From Symbiodinium natans (lineage: Eukaryota; Sar; Dinophyceae; Suessiales; Symbiodiniaceae), in assembly GCA_905221605.1 (NCBI GenBank), contig CAJNDS010002717.1, positions 237,501 to 301,500 of the forward strand: DNA of 64,000 nucleotides. The letters are read 5' to 3'. Below, piece by piece: positions 1 through 11,299 of the stretch. Position numbers and translations under genes: made by a program. Position 1 is the stretch's first letter, and every line of letters starts with the position of its first letter. The notes under the pieces are model-generated. The model had not been told where the DNA came from, searched no databases, and worked only from the letters and a program-made list of their open reading frames with translations.

Positions 1-3000
1 GACGAAGATGTCGCAACCTCCGAACATCCGCATGAGAGGATCTGCCATTCAGGGAACCTATTTCCGTTAGGATGGAATTTAAAGAAGGATCTGGGAACAG
101 TCCGTCTGACAAGAGAGAGATAAGGATATGAACGACCGTGTGTGCATAGCACAGTTGATGCGGATTATGATAAGCTAGACGCCAGGCAGCGTCTTGCATG
201 GAAGCTGTGGGAGGTGCAGTGGTTGAACGACCCGAGACGCGTGCAGTGTATGTCAGCAAAGAAGCTCGGCTGCTGGAGGAAGCCTCCTGGGAGGAAGCCT
301 CCCTTCCTCTCACCTGGCTAATTGGAGGATCTGCACTGAAGAGATCTGGCAGTTCCAGAGGCTTGGCACAAGCTGCACTCATGGCGTATGTCTGAAGCAG
401 AACCACACATTGCTCTGCATGGCGTACTGGAGCATCTACCACAATGCGACAATACCTACATTCTTCTTTTTTGTGCAGGAGGCGCTTATGTGTTCGCATG
501 TTGGCAAGAATGGATGCCGAGGATTGTGCCCAGAAAGCGGGATGAGCTTTCTGAATGTGCTGTTTCACTCCTTTGTGGCCAACAATGTATTGCCCACAGA
601 GACTGCAGTTCGTTAATAGATGCTGAGTGACATGTCTCTTTTTTAGTAGAAGATCAGGATCCTTCTTAAGTTGTTCCTGCACGCTAGACTGATAGATCAT
701 AGCTATGCTTTCTGAGCTTGTACAGGATTTGGCTCGTTCTTTCAGCTCGTGCAGCTGAGGGCAAATGCCTGACTCCACATGTCTGCGAAGTTGATGCATT
801 GTGCGCAACTGCCTGTTGCATGCCGCACATTGCGGAAGTCCTTTGCAGCTATGCACAGTGACCTGAAATTTTGGGCCTAGCTGATTCGCACGCTGTCCTC
901 CATGCTTCACCAGAGTATGTTGCTGAAGACCCTTAGCGCTGGAAAATTTCCGATCGCACAGAGAGCACGGTACCTCCTGGTCTGCCTCGGTCAGGTCCAA
1001 ATGCATGCTCTGAAGCTCCTGTTGCAGCGCAACAATCCTACCTCTAAGTCCCAGATACCACTGTATGTTCTGATCCGGGTTGTTCTTCTGACAGGCATCT
1101 AGTGCGTCTTGATAGTTTTTCATCTGGCTGATCAAAACTGCTTGAGGAGTCTGAACCTTATATTGCTCGAACAGAGTCTTCGTGTCAATATGGCTGTAGT
1201 GCTGATGTTGCTTAAAGATGGATCTTAGCATCCTCGAGTATTTACTCTGAAGCTTCTGAAGACCTGATGAGGTGATGCCAGTGGCCACAAGCCCATGCAA
1301 GAGTGAGGATTCCACATAGACCCTCCAGATCTCCAACTTCTTTGAAGCCTCCAAGGCCTTAGTGGAGCACAGGATGTGTCGAAGTAGCTCAAACTTGCCT
1401 TGAGCTTGGGCGATCCTATAGTCAACAGTCTGGTCTTTGTAGGATCCATAGCTGAGCTGCACCCCTAGATATGTTAGTTTGTGATGAATCGGAATCTTAT
1501 GTCCTGAGGGAAGGACGATGTGCAACTGCTTCTCTTTGCGCATCGTGTGCTTCTTGCGAAAGATGGACTGCTGAGTGCCCTGAACCATTAGCAAGGCTTT
1601 GGACTTCGTTGGATTGACTTCCAGCCCCACGTCCTCAAGAGACTGAAAGAGAGCCTCTATTCTGAGCAGGACTTTCTGAAGTTCAGGAAAGCTCGAGAAG
1701 GTTTCCTGGAGCAGGAAATCGTCTGCAAAGACCGTTAGGATGTCCCTAGCTTGCTTGCTATCTGGGCCCCATTTCTGCTCCATTCTGCTCATGACTAGAA
1801 GTGTCAGCGCAGACCACAATGCCGGGGCTAGCTTGCAACCTTGTTTGATTCCTGAAGAAGTGGGAACTTGAATCTCTAGTCCACTTGTGCCCATGTTGTA
1901 GGAGGTCTCACTGTGTAGTTGAACTACCAGTTCTTTCGTAACAGGGTCTGTTCCCAGGCGATCCAAGGCAGCTAGCAGCTCATGTCTATTAACAGAATCA
2001 AAAGCTTTGCTCAGATCAACCGAAATAGTAAGTGCCCCTGACAGCTGAGCCTGCCTGGCTCCGCGTTGGGACTTGTGCAGGTCCCTGCGATGCTCTTGAC
2101 GGAGCTGCTGCGCGAAATCAAGGTGCTGACATGCTTTCGCGATAGCGTCCCGCACCCCCCTCTGCCGGATGTACGCAAATTGAGGCTGAAGCTGTGAGCT
2201 CACCTGCAGTGCTGGTGCAATGCGAGTCTTCACTGCGCCTGCTAGCACTTTGCCTGGCACGCTGATGACTCCTATGGGCCTCAGGTTTTTCATGGCGGTG
2301 GCTGGCTTGCCCGGCTTGGGGATCCATGCAATTCGAGGGTCCTTTAGATAAGGGGAAATTTCTGATTGGGACACCTCAGAGTTGATTAGACCTGCTATGT
2401 GTTCGTGGGCTTCAGGACCTAGACTCTTCCAAGCTGATACTGGGGCTGAGGTGCTGGGGACTGCTTTCCCCACTGGCACTGTCTTGATTTGTGAGGATAC
2501 CTGCAAGGCGGTGATCGCTGCTCTGGGCACAGCAGCTACTGAGTGCAAAGGAGAACTTTTGGAGAAGATTTGACTCGAGTATTCGCGCATAGTTTTTAGT
2601 GAGGCCTCCGTATCAAGCGGCTCACCTGCTTGATCCCTTAGGTTGACTCTCTGCACTGGGCGCCACGGAGCAAGTTTCCTGAGAGTATGAGCCAGTTTGT
2701 GGGATTGTTGCCTTTTATCTTCCTGGGCTTGTAGAAGCAACTGCTCTTGCTTCTCTAGCTTTCTTTGTTTTTGCTGTTTTTTGAAAGTCCGCGCCTCCTC
2801 CTTGATGTCCTCCACAAGCTTCTGGCATTCTGAATTATGCTCGGTTCCAGCCCTCTTGTGCGCCTGGATTTGCCGCACTTTCTTCCAATATTCCTGATGA
2901 ATTGGACCTGCTACTGGCTGAGACTTGCGTGGAGGAGGATAGTGCTCAGCTGATACACTAACCATCACTTCATCCAGTTCTTGCCAAGACGGTCTCACTT

Positions 3001-4174
3001 GCATTGTCCTCACCACTGCTTCCGTCAGACGATGTGAGTATGCCTGCCAGTTGTCATCTTTCCGCCGAAAGCTCGCATCCAGGGCTGTGGCATCAAACGG
3101 CCGTGGCTTGCTGGGTGTAGGACTGTAAGGAGGAATGAACAGAGTGGCTCGCACTGGAAAGTGTTTTGATCCATCTCTGTAGGCAGCCACAGGAAAGTTC
3201 TTATCCGAGTAGGCCTCCTTGGATCTCCTCCGAGCATCGTGCAGTCTGACCAGCAAAAAATCGATCTGAGAGGAATATGTGCCATCACTGTTAGCATACG
3301 TACTGCGATGGCCAGAAGCCCATGTGTTCAGCGCAGTTAGTCCACAGGATTTGCAGAGCGAGGGCAGTGTCTTCACATCCGCATTTGCAAACCGTACTCG
3401 ATGAGGCACACTTGGTCCGATATGAGGACGTTCAGTCACCGCATGCGCATTGAAATCCCCAGCCACAATCAAGAAGTCACGTTGTGGGACTCTCTGTATT
3501 CGATTTTCGAGCTGTGTCATCACGTCCTTTCTCCTGCCTCTGTTTTCCGTCTTCGAGAGCTTTGAATCCCAGACGTGCTGGTACAGGTTCAGGAGATGTA
3601 TTCTGGATCTCTGCCACGGGATCATGACGTGCTGCAAATGCCCTGGAACAATGGAAGTGCTGCGAATTTCTGAAAGAGGAGCCAGTGAGCTATGCACCAA
3701 GACAACCAGGCCAGCCTTGTGTCTGCTTGTTGAGCCACAGGTTAGGACTGACCACGGGCCTGAGCTGTAGACCTGGTCCTGCTGCCAATGCGATTCCTGC
3801 AGGAAAACGATTTTGATGTTCTTGTACTCTGTTGTTGCCAAAAGGGCCAGAATCTCGTTCCAAACTCGACTTGTAATTGAGCCTGCGTTCCAAGTAAGGA
3901 CTTCCATGTCAAATTTGTGATGGATCTGTCTGTTCGGTTGAAAAGAACGCCTCTCCGCTTTCGCAGGAGACGCGAATTGTCCTTCATGAGCTCCTAGAGC
4001 CTGAGCTGTCAGAAGACGGCCTTTGTAAAGTGCTGCTCCCTTCGCCAGGGCAACTTTACAAGCTCTTTGGTAGCTTCGCTTGCCGGTTTTGTTCATGGTT
4101 AGCTGACTTCGCTGCGCATGCTGCTCAGCTTCATCGGGGGGCGCTACTTCCCGAAACCCTCGATTCTGATCCAT
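1..4174 (-). CDS. LINE-type retrotransposon polyprotein (endonuclease, reverse transcriptase, C2H2 fingers), 3' end beyond window
   Basis: One open frame of at least 1391 codons runs from ATG at 4174 (context GCCATGG) to the left edge; I checked the frame at 3907, 3466, 2023, 1726, 967 and 607. An apurinic-type endonuclease begins near residue 90 (EVLTWNAGSI, then LQESHW) and has VAGDFNAH at about 237. The reverse transcriptase shows motif A SVDLSKAFDSVN (about 718) and catalytic FADD (816-819). C-terminal C2H2-type fingers follow: CSLC at about 1070, CAAC at about 1113 and CSLC at about 1190, with a further CRYC cluster near 1245. Such proteins nick DNA and prime cDNA synthesis on the nick. 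No RNase H is visible before the edge. An upstream in-frame ATG at 4246 would add a short hydrophobic stretch. The absence of stops suggests a recent, possibly active copy. Confidence 0.9.
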   Translation of the reverse strand, partial: MDQNRGFREVAPPDEAEQHAQRSQLTMNKTGKRSYQRACKVALAKGAALYKGRLLTAQALGAHEGQFASPAKAERRSFQPNRQIHHKFDMEVLTWNAGSITSRVWNEILALLATTEYKNIKIVFLQESHWQQDQVYSSGPWSVLTCGSTSRHKAGLVVLVHSSLAPLSEIRSTSIVPGHLQHVMIPWQRSRIHLLNLYQHVWDSKLSKTENRGRRKDVMTQLENRIQRVPQRDFLIVAGDFNAHAVTERPHIGPSVPHRVRFANADVKTLPSLCKSCGLTALNTWASGHRSTYANSDGTYSSQIDFLLVRLHDARRRSKEAYSDKNFPVAAYRDGSKHFPVRATLFIPPYSPTPSKPRPFDATALDASFRRKDDNWQAYSHRLTEAVVRTMQVRPSWQELDEVMVSVSAEHYPPPRKSQPVAGPIHQEYWKKVRQIQAHKRAGTEHNSECQKLVEDIKEEARTFKKQQKQRKLEKQEQLLLQAQEDKRQQSHKLAHTLRKLAPWRPVQRVNLRDQAGEPLDTEASLKTMREYSSQIFSKSSPLHSVAAVPRAAITALQVSSQIKTVPVGKAVPSTSAPVSAWKSLGPEAHEHIAGLINSEVSQSEISPYLKDPRIAWIPKPGKPATAMKNLRPIGVISVPGKVLAGAVKTRIAPALQVSSQLQPQFAYIRQRGVRDAIAKACQHLDFAQQLRQEHRRDLHKSQRGARQAQLSGALTISVDLSKAFDSVNRHELLAALDRLGTDPVTKELVVQLHSETSYNMGTSGLEIQVPTSSGIKQGCKLAPALWSALTLLVMSRMEQKWGPDSKQARDILTVFADDFLLQETFSSFPELQKVLLRIEALFQSLEDVGLEVNPTKSKALLMVQGTQQSIFRKKHTMRKEKQLHIVLPSGHKIPIHHKLTYLGVQLSYGSYKDQTVDYRIAQAQGKFELLRHILCSTKALEASKKLEIWRVYVESSLLHGLVATGITSSGLQKLQSKYSRMLRSIFKQHQHYSHIDTKTLFEQYKVQTPQAVLISQMKNYQDALDACQKNNPDQNIQWYLGLRGRIVALQQELQSMHLDLTEADQEVPCSLCDRKFSSAKGLQQHTLVKHGGQRANQLGPKFQVTVHSCKGLPQCAACNRQLRTMHQLRRHVESGICPQLHELKERAKSCTSSESIAMIYQSSVQEQLKKDPDLLLKKRHVTQHLLTNCSLCGQYIVGHKGVKQHIQKAHPAFWAQSSASILANMRTHKRLLHKKEECRYCRIVVDAPVRHAEQCVVLLQTYAMSAACAKPLELPDLFSADPPISQVRGREASSQEASSSSRASLLTYTARVSGRSTTAPPTASMQDAAWRLAYHNPHQLCYAHTVVHILISLLSDGLFPDPSLNSILTEIGSLNGRSSHADVRRLRHLR

Positions 4175-4260
4175 GGCTGGACCCTGGGACTTGGGACCCA
4201 GGCACCCAAGAAAGCTCGCTACGGCTACGAGAAATAAAATCCTCATCTTGGGCCAGAATC

Positions 4261-4600
<340 letters not shown>

Positions 4601-4919
4601 AACAGGATCTGTGCCTTCGCTTCGGCCTCAGCGGCGCGGCTAACTTTACTTTGCTGGCACGTCAGCGTGGAGCCCATCATGGAAGCCCCGACAGCAGCAC
4701 ACATTTCTCTTGTGCAGCTTGGCGGCTTCATGTCATCAGGTGATGCTACGACCTGGCAGTGCAAGCTGCTTGCCTCCGCAGTTGCAATGCTGCAGAACTT
4801 GCCGAAAAGGGGCTGACGGCTGTCGGGACGGCTGTCGGGATGGCGGTCGCGACGGCTGACGCGACTGTGGCGCAGGAGATGGGGCCTCGACAGGGTGCGG
4901 ATCGTCATTTCGGCATCAT

Positions 4920-5114
4920 TTAACTATCGCAGGCACGGATCTGAGACCATGACATTTGTAGGGGAACCCCCGTCAGCACCTGTCTCGCCCACAGCCTGGT
5001 CCAACGCAGAGAAGCAGTAGAGAACACATCAATATCCAGAGAATCCCAGTCCTCTCCCAGGTCATCGACACCAAGGCCTTCGCACAGCGTCGCAAACAGT
5101 GCAGCATGTGGCAA
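4920..5114 (-). CDS. Likely terminal exon of locus A
   Basis: An open block ending at TAA (4920-4922) reads LPHAALFATLCEGLG, then VDDLGEDWDSLDIDVF, and ends SWSQIRACDS. A possible acceptor AAAG/CATTGCC lies just upstream at about 5119 (minus strand). Composition and hydrophobic spacing look like a real protein. Family unknown. Confidence 0.45.
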   Translation of the reverse strand: MPHAALFATLCEGLGVDDLGEDWDSLDIDVFSTASLRWTRLWARQVLTGVPLQMSWSQIRACDS

Positions 5115-8100
5115 TGCTTTGGAAGTTCGTATGTACCAGCAGAATGTCCAAGCGCCTCACAAACCCATCAATGGTTGTTGGATTAAGGCGATCAAAGCGC
5201 TTCGAGTTTGGGTTCCAAATTCACAGTCAAAGCCGTTAAACAGCTTGTATGATCCTGCATGGTTGTGTTTGGAATGGATGCGTGCGACAGTGGGAACATC
5301 AAGTCTTGCTCCAGAAACTTCAGGCATCGTCGGGCCACACAAAGTGCAAAAGGGCCAAACCCACTGCAAATTCCAGTTTCGCATTTTGAACGGGCGCAAG
5401 TACTCTTTCCTCTCCCCCCCACCCACCCAACAAATTTTTTCCTGAAACAGTAGCCCTGGTCCACCAGGGCAGCACTCAAAAGGAAGGAAGACAACTGCAA
5501 GGTAACTGCGCAAGGTCCACTGAGGGCAGCCATTCTCCGGCTGTTTTGATGCCCATGCTTCGCAAGTTGGTCTTGAAGCTCCTGTCCTCAAGCTACTCTT
5601 CTGGGAAGGTACCATACAAAGATTACCAAAAGAGATGTAGTAAAGGTGTCGGTTCGGCCCGACTTCTCACAGTGCAGGTCTTCCAAGAAGCATCTGTTTT
5701 GGCAACCGGCATGCAAACGCATCCCGTGCATGCGGCGGTCAAGATCCCGTGTGAGGAACCGACTGTCCGCACATCATTCGAGGTCCAAGCCACCCGACGG
5801 TTCTGACACATGTTTAAGCTTCTTCGGTTTCTTCCTTCCATTTTCTTCGGTTTCTTCCTTCCATTCGCTGAGCGATCTACTCTGATCAGAACAAACCGCC
5901 ATGCAAACATAACACAAACTCAAACTTCCTTGCCAAATTGGCGCCTTCGCCTTCATCGTCGATTGCTTCTGCTCGTGATGGAGATGAGCGATGCGGAGAT
6001 ACTGGAGATAAGCGATGTGCTCCTGAGGCGACCCGTGTAACAATGAAACCAATCGGCCTCCCAATGATGTCCTGCAGCTGCAAGCTCTTCCTGCCTGACC
6101 TGCATTCGATGCGCAGCATTTGTGACATGTCACACACAAGCCTCAAGGGAAAACTGCTCCATCAAGGCTTTTCAGCACCTGCCTCCAACTCCTCGACAGT
6201 ATGTACCTTGCAGACTGAGAGATGCTAGGAGCCTCACGATCCACACGAGCCACTAGTGACACAGCTTATGCCAAGGCCACAGCAGTCGCCATCAAAGATG
6301 ATTGGAGGTTGGTCAGCTCATTACCTTCAAGCAAAGAGGCATCATCAGGTCGGGATATGTTGGGATCACAGAGCACAGGCATCTCAGCTTCATGCGCATG
6401 TCTGGAACCTGCAGACGAAGCCCCTGGCACAAGCAACTTTCGACGTTCTTTGTTCTTGGTAGCGCGCTGCTGCGCGCTTACGTACACATCAAGTCACAGA
6501 GGCATCGGCACTCCCAACATTTTTGCCAAGGCCCTGCGCCTTGAGCTCACCCACGAGGTCCTCCGTGAGCTTGAGCCGCCTTGCCACGAGCAAAGAAAGA
6601 ACATAAAGCCGTCAATGGCGAAAGCATTGCGTTCAAAACGAGGAAACAAACGGGAGAACACGTGAAGCTGTGACATGCGACGACATGGCACTTCGCCTTC
6701 CCAGGTCGTCAGTGACGTCCCTCACCAGAATGTCTTTTTGCACAGAATGACAAAAGCGACAGGTGCGCAGTTATTGAGGCTGTTGCTGGCCAGGCAAGGA
6801 CTCCAGATGACTCAGTGGGCCCATGAGGCTGGACCTGATCAGCTCCTGAGATGGGCACCACTTATTAGCAGCAGATTGTGGCGAGCGTATGACAACCAAG
6901 CGCTGGTCCTCCACTTTCTTGTCTTGTGCAGCTAGAGCGATGGCAAGTTCCATCGAGATAACGGAAGAGCATTCGTGCCTTCCAGAGCATCCCATGAAAG
7001 GCGAAGCGCAGGTTTAGAACTGGCTCAAGCACCTCACTCTTTCCATCATCTGGGGTCCAAGAACAAACCTGTAGATCTCTTCTTGCACAAACTGGGCGAC
7101 ATCCTGCGACAAATATATTTGAAGGTCTCATCACATGTGCTAGCCTGAGTCTACTACAAGAGCTCCTCCAGTCGAGCCTCGACATCCTGCAATGATCTGC
7201 GACACACGACCGCAACTGCAGAAAGTCGGCAAGAGTGTATCGTTTGCGGGCTTCCCGCTCCTGTGACAAGACCTGCTGGATGCGTTCTTCCAGGCGATCT
7301 GCCAAGCGCTCCTGCAGGGCGTGGGACGTGCAATGATGTGTGCGATCGGGCGTTTCTCTCCCGAATTCGGAACGGATCGAGGCGGATGAAAAACGGGCGC
7401 CTCTGTGACGATGTTGCTTGCCGTTGCTTCATCCACAGGCAGCGGTCCGGTGAGCGAGGAACGCCGCCGTCCCCCTCACAGTGTTCCGACACATCTCTTT
7501 CTGTTTATGCTTTATTTTTTTAGGTGCATTACTTGCCATTATGGCTTGGCATGCTTCTCTAGGCACCTGATGCAAAGGACATCCGCCGAACCTCAGGGAA
7601 TTGGTTTCAAGAGTCTTTCTGTCTACTTTCTCTCTACCCCTGGCATGCAAAACAATGGTAAAGCAGTAAAGCCCTCTGCAGCACTTGCATCGCCAGGAAA
7701 CTTCTGCCGAAGCGATGCTGCCCTCGACGCGGTCATCTGGACTTTGAGATGCCCCTTCGGTTTCTGCCATGGCTTCGCCATTGGCGCCCGCTTCCAATCC
7801 TTGTTCTGCAGATTCCGAATCTCCAGGCTCCGCAGGCTCCAGAGGCTGCGCAGGCTCCGCGGGCTCGTCTGGATGTTCCAGGTCCATGTCCAAGTTCTCT
7901 TCAATCTGAGTCTTGTCCGCAGCTTCTGACTCATGATGTAGCGGGCTTCCTGTTGCCTAGCCGGAGTTCGGAATGCAAGTTACTTCAGTACTCTTCTCGG
8001 CAAAAACCTGATTGGAACAGTCTGCCTGCGAAAGAACTGACTGAACTCCGCCATCATTCCTTATGCAAACATCAGCTTTCTATTTGCCTTCTCCCGCTGT

Positions 8101-9622
8101 TGCTGCGATATGCTGCGATACAAGTGCCAAACGATGCGAAGCTTTCGCGACTAAGTCCTCGAGATCCCATTCCACCGGAGGGCCTTGAGAGAGTGTGCAA
8201 TGCAATGCGAGCCAGTTGATTCATGGAACCCCGACAAACGGGAAATCGGGCCACTTCCGCGTAGACGCAGACTTGAATATTTTTCGGTCCTCCATGAGAT
8301 GGTTCTTCAAGCAACCTTTCTAAGAAGACTTTCTTTACAATCCTCCGACAGCAACTTCAGCTGGTCTGCAAGTTGCCGCGACCTCGGCCGTTGAAGTCCA
8401 ATCTTTGTGTCATTTGCTTACTCATGCAAATGCGAGGCCAACACAGTGAAGAAATACGACCTTCATGTTCTTGCACGGTCCTGCACAAGCTGCTTCGTAC
8501 ACTCACAACTCCTTGCTCAGACAACCAGCCAAGAGTCAACAGATGTCCTCACAATCCAAAACACAAGTTCGGTTTGCTGCCTTGCCGCGTCCAATAAGGC
8601 CTCAGACACGTCAGCTACCACGTCATTTGTGACGGCAAATTCTGTGTGACACTCAGAACATGGCTGGGAAGCCCCCGGGCGTCACTGGGAGACTCGGCAC
8701 AGTCCCCGATCCTGCAAATTGCTCACATGACGGCAAGCACACGCTTAAGTAAAGCGTCCGGCCGCTTCCGGCAATGCCCCCGAGGACGCCAAAGCCGTCC
8801 AGTGTAGGAGTTGCCATTGTGACGACTTGCGTGGAATGTGCTACGGGCAACCCTTCCATGTCAATGACATAACTGGCTCAAGTTTGCATGCAACACGGGT
8901 GTCTCATGCAACATGTAACAATGCAACAACGCAATCATGGCTGATGAAAAACTCAACTGCAATACGCAGAACAAGCTGCCAAACTCCCAACGCTGCTTGT
9001 AAAAAACAATCAGCTTGAAAATTGGACATGCATCAAACATATTTTTATGAAAACAAGCACTGCTGCCCCGACAACAATCACGCAACTGTACCAAATTTTG
9101 GAAACATGTCAACACAAATCCTTTCAGATCAATGCACAGACTTCACTGAACCTCCCCATGATTACAATCTCTTGCCAACTCTGCTGCTTCCACCACGAAG
9201 GATGCCGCACGTTGGTTTTGGCACGATCATTTTTGAAAAGGTTCGTTCTTGAGCTTTTCCTGTCCGATTCTTGAGTCAGATAGTGGCAAGCACAAACGGA
9301 TTCGTGAGGTCGATGCCTGGGACTTCTCGTCGGGCACGTCGGACATTGCTGCCATTGTTCGATTTGTTTCCTCTTCTGGCACCAGACAACTTTGATGCAC
9401 CTCGTCGCACATGGTCACGATCATGTAATTCGGCCCGTTTCTCCTCAATCATTGCCAAGTAACGCGCAAAGGATGTCTCCAAGGCCTGGAACCTCTTGAA
9501 AACTTCCTGCGCCCAGTCGTCCACTGGGAGACGGCAAGAAGCTCGAAATGGGGTCAGCTCCCGCTCTGCATGATCACGCAGCGACCAAGCACGGCCCAGA
9601 TCCCTGGGACAAGGCCTGACTC
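4920..9622 (-). CDS. Probable multi-exon host gene or genes, minus strand (locus A), function unknown
   Basis: No single long frame exists, but protein-like blocks recur on the minus strand, separated by stops and frame changes as expected for introns. From 5' to 3' the approximate blocks are: 9276-9620 (QALETSFARYLAMIEEKRAE); 8765-8825 (LDGFGVLGGIAGSGRTLY); 8560-8648 (VADVSEALLDAARQQTEL); 8312-8398 (RQLADQLKLLSEDCKESL); 8085-8190 (VEWDLEDLVAKASHRLAL); 7672-7929 (acidic); 7170-7330 (ADRLEERIQQVLSQEREARK); 6865-6960 (AAQDKKVEDQRLVVI); 6500-6605 (RRLKLTEDLVGELKAQGLG); 5500-5595 (LRSMGIKTAGEWLPSVDLAQ); 4920-5119 (terminal). Several blocks look helical or coiled-coil. Plus-strand frames here are less protein-like. 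Exon joins, and whether this is one gene or several, cannot be fixed without transcripts. I recognise no family. Confidence 0.45.
7672..7929 (-). CDS. Acidic proline/glutamate-rich exon of locus A
   Basis: The frame opens after TGA at about 7930 and reads SEAADKTQIEENLDMDLEHP, then an EPAEPAQPLEPAEPG low-complexity stretch, then QSPDDRVEGSIASAEVSWRC. The block is strongly acidic and ends at a run of cysteines (WRCKCCRG), near which the exon probably stops. No family recognised. Confidence 0.4.
9276..9620 (-). CDS. Exon-like block of locus A with helical content
   Basis: Open from just after a TGA at 9621-9623 to a stop at 9276. It begins near DLGRAWSLRDHAERELTP, continues VDDWAQEVFKRFQALE and TSFARYLAMIEEKRAE, and turns basic (RRGASKLSGARRGNKS). 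The helical part is probably exon; the basic end may run into an intron. Function unknown. Confidence 0.4.
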   Translation of the reverse strand, partial: VRPCPRDLGRAWSLRDHAERELTPFRASCRLPVDDWAQEVFKRFQALETSFARYLAMIEEKRAELHDRDHVRRGASKLSGARRGNKSNNGSNVRRARREVPGIDLTNPFVLATI

Positions 9623-9919
9623 AAGGATCGGGGTACACATCATCATGTAGTGGACAAGGGGCAAGACCCTCATCGAGCATCAGACTCACCAGCAGGTTCG
9701 CAGTACGATGCACCGTTTCACCCACACCCACAGACATCGGCCTATGAGCCAGCGGAATGGGCTTTTGGATACCTAGGAGCACCGACATTACCGAAAGCCC
9801 TCAAACAAGGCGTTGGAGAACTCCGGGCCTCGGTCATGGCGCCACATGGTGGGACTGTCAAGGAGCGCAGCACAAAGTCAAAACACCCTGCATTGCATCT
9901 CCACGCTTCAACGACCTGA

Positions 9920-10383
9920 CCTCTCTCTTATGCTGCGGTCTCTAGCCCCCACCAGAGATTGTCGTACTCGGAGCTGATTCAAAATCGAAAGGGTGTTGAG
10001 CGTACGGACTCGACCCAAAACTGAAGAATCGACAGGACTGAGAAGCCTAGGACGCAACGATCTTCGGCCATTTGGCCGCGAAAATTTGGGAGTGAGAAAC
10101 TCCAACAGCATGCAGTTCTGAGACGGGAGAGTCCGCGGGGCTCCAGCCTTCGGCTTCCGTGAGCCCGCGGACTCTCCCGTCTCAGAACTGCATGCTGTTG
10201 GAGTTTCTCACTCCCAAATTTTCGCGGCCAAATGGCCGAAGATCGTTGCGTCCTAGGCTTCTCAGTCCTGTCGATTCTTCAGTTTTGGGTCGAGTCCGTA
10301 CGCTCAACACCCTTTCGATTTTGAATCAGCTCCGAGTACGACAATCTCTGGTGGGGTCTAGAGACCGCAGCATAAGAGAAAGG
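9920..10383. repeat. Foldback: near-perfect inverted repeat, arms about 223 bp
   Basis: Left arm 9920-10143 and right arm 10161-10383 are reverse complements with only a few differences (for example CTCTCTCTT against TTCTCTT at the outer end, and one missing C near the centre). The 17-base centre CAGCCTTCGGCTTCCGT itself contains AGCC-TTC-GGCT. An RNA from here would fold into one long hairpin. A diverged relative lies at 54441-54690, so it is probably a mobile foldback or MITE family. The arm frames have no recognisable protein. Confidence 0.93.
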
Positions 10384-10549
10384 CTACAGTTTGCGGCTAC
10401 ATTTTGTGGCTACAGTTTGTGGCTACTGTTTGTGGCTACAGTTTGTGGCTACAGTTTGTGGCTACATTTTGTGACTACAGTTTGTGGCTACAGTTTGTGG
10501 CTACAGTTTGTGGCTACTGTTTGTGGCTGCAGTTTGTGGCTACTGTTTC
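10382..10549. repeat. 13-bp minisatellite (GTGGCTACAGTTT)
   Basis: About thirteen tandem copies of a 13-bp unit GTGGCTACAGTTT with A/T changes (CTGTTT, CATTTT). The array starts at the last base of the adjacent foldback arm and contains no gene. Confidence 0.93.
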
Positions 10550-10584
10550 CTCACCCGTGGTCTCCGAAAAACCTCGGCTCTGCA

Positions 10585-10625
10585 ATAGCTGCTTACCCTA
10601 AACCCCAAACCCTAAACCCTAAACG
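10585..10625. repeat. Telomere-like stretch (CCCTAAA)n
   Basis: CCCTAAACCCC, AAACCCTAAA and CCCTAAACG together give about four units of the TTTAGGG-type telomere repeat (complement strand) with one variant unit. It is interstitial, adjacent to minisatellites, and pairs with a second stretch at 11624-11662. Confidence 0.75.
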
Positions 10626-10724
10626 TTTCGGGGGTAGGGGTGTGGGTGCAATGGGCCACGGTAATGAAGATGCCCAACAAACGGCATCGTCGACTCGCAC
10701 CACATCGGCGGTCACTTCGGGGTG

Positions 10725-10885
10725 TTTGCGCCCTTCATTGCCCTCTAACCTGGGACTCAAAGCCCGAAAGAGCCCCAAAGATTAGAAGCCCTTCACTCCC
10801 TTCTAAAGCCTGGGACGCAAAGCCCGAGAGAAGTCCCAGAGATTAGAGGCCCTTCACTGCCCTCTAACCTGGGGCTCAAAGCCAG
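10725..10885. repeat. About 64-bp tandem repeat, 2.5 copies
   Basis: Units of the form CCCTTCAnTnCCnTCTAA, CCTGGGACnCAAAGCCCGA, then AGAnTTAGAnG repeat at 10732, 10795 and 10850 with 10-15 percent divergence. No gene seen. Confidence 0.7.
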
Positions 10886-11290
10886 AGCCGCGTTACCCCA
10901 ATGTTACCCCAAACGTCCCCTGAGCCGGCGTTACCCCAATGTTACCCCGAATGTTCCCCCCAGAGCCGCGTTACCCCAATGTTACCCCTGAGCCCGCGTT
11001 ACCCCAATGTTACCCCAAATATTTTTCCCAGAGCCCGCGTTACCCCAATGTTACCCCTGAGCCGGCATTACCCCAATGTTACCCCAGACCCCGCGTTACC
11101 CCAATGTTACCCCTGAGCCGGCGTTACCCCAAAATGTTACCCCTGAGCCGGCGTTACCCCAATGTTACCCCCAGATGTTCCAGAGCCGCGTTACCGCAAA
11201 ATGTTACCCCAAACGCCGCGTTACCCCAATGTTACCCAAAACGTTCCCCCCCGAGCCCCATTACCCCAACGTTACCCCCGGAGCCGCGTG
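10885..11290. repeat. Minisatellite GAGCCnGCGTTACCCCAATG
   Basis: About fourteen imperfect copies of a 27-37 bp unit containing GCGTTACCCCAATGTTACCC followed by CTGAGCC or AGAGCC. Frames across it read as (Y/R)PNVTP repeats and are artefacts of the array. Confidence 0.9.
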
Positions 11291-11299
11291 GAAGGATAC

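Noticed and set aside
5119-9919. Many 60-170 codon frames on the plus strand
   Set aside because: They lie opposite minus-strand exon-like blocks and show no motifs or regular composition.
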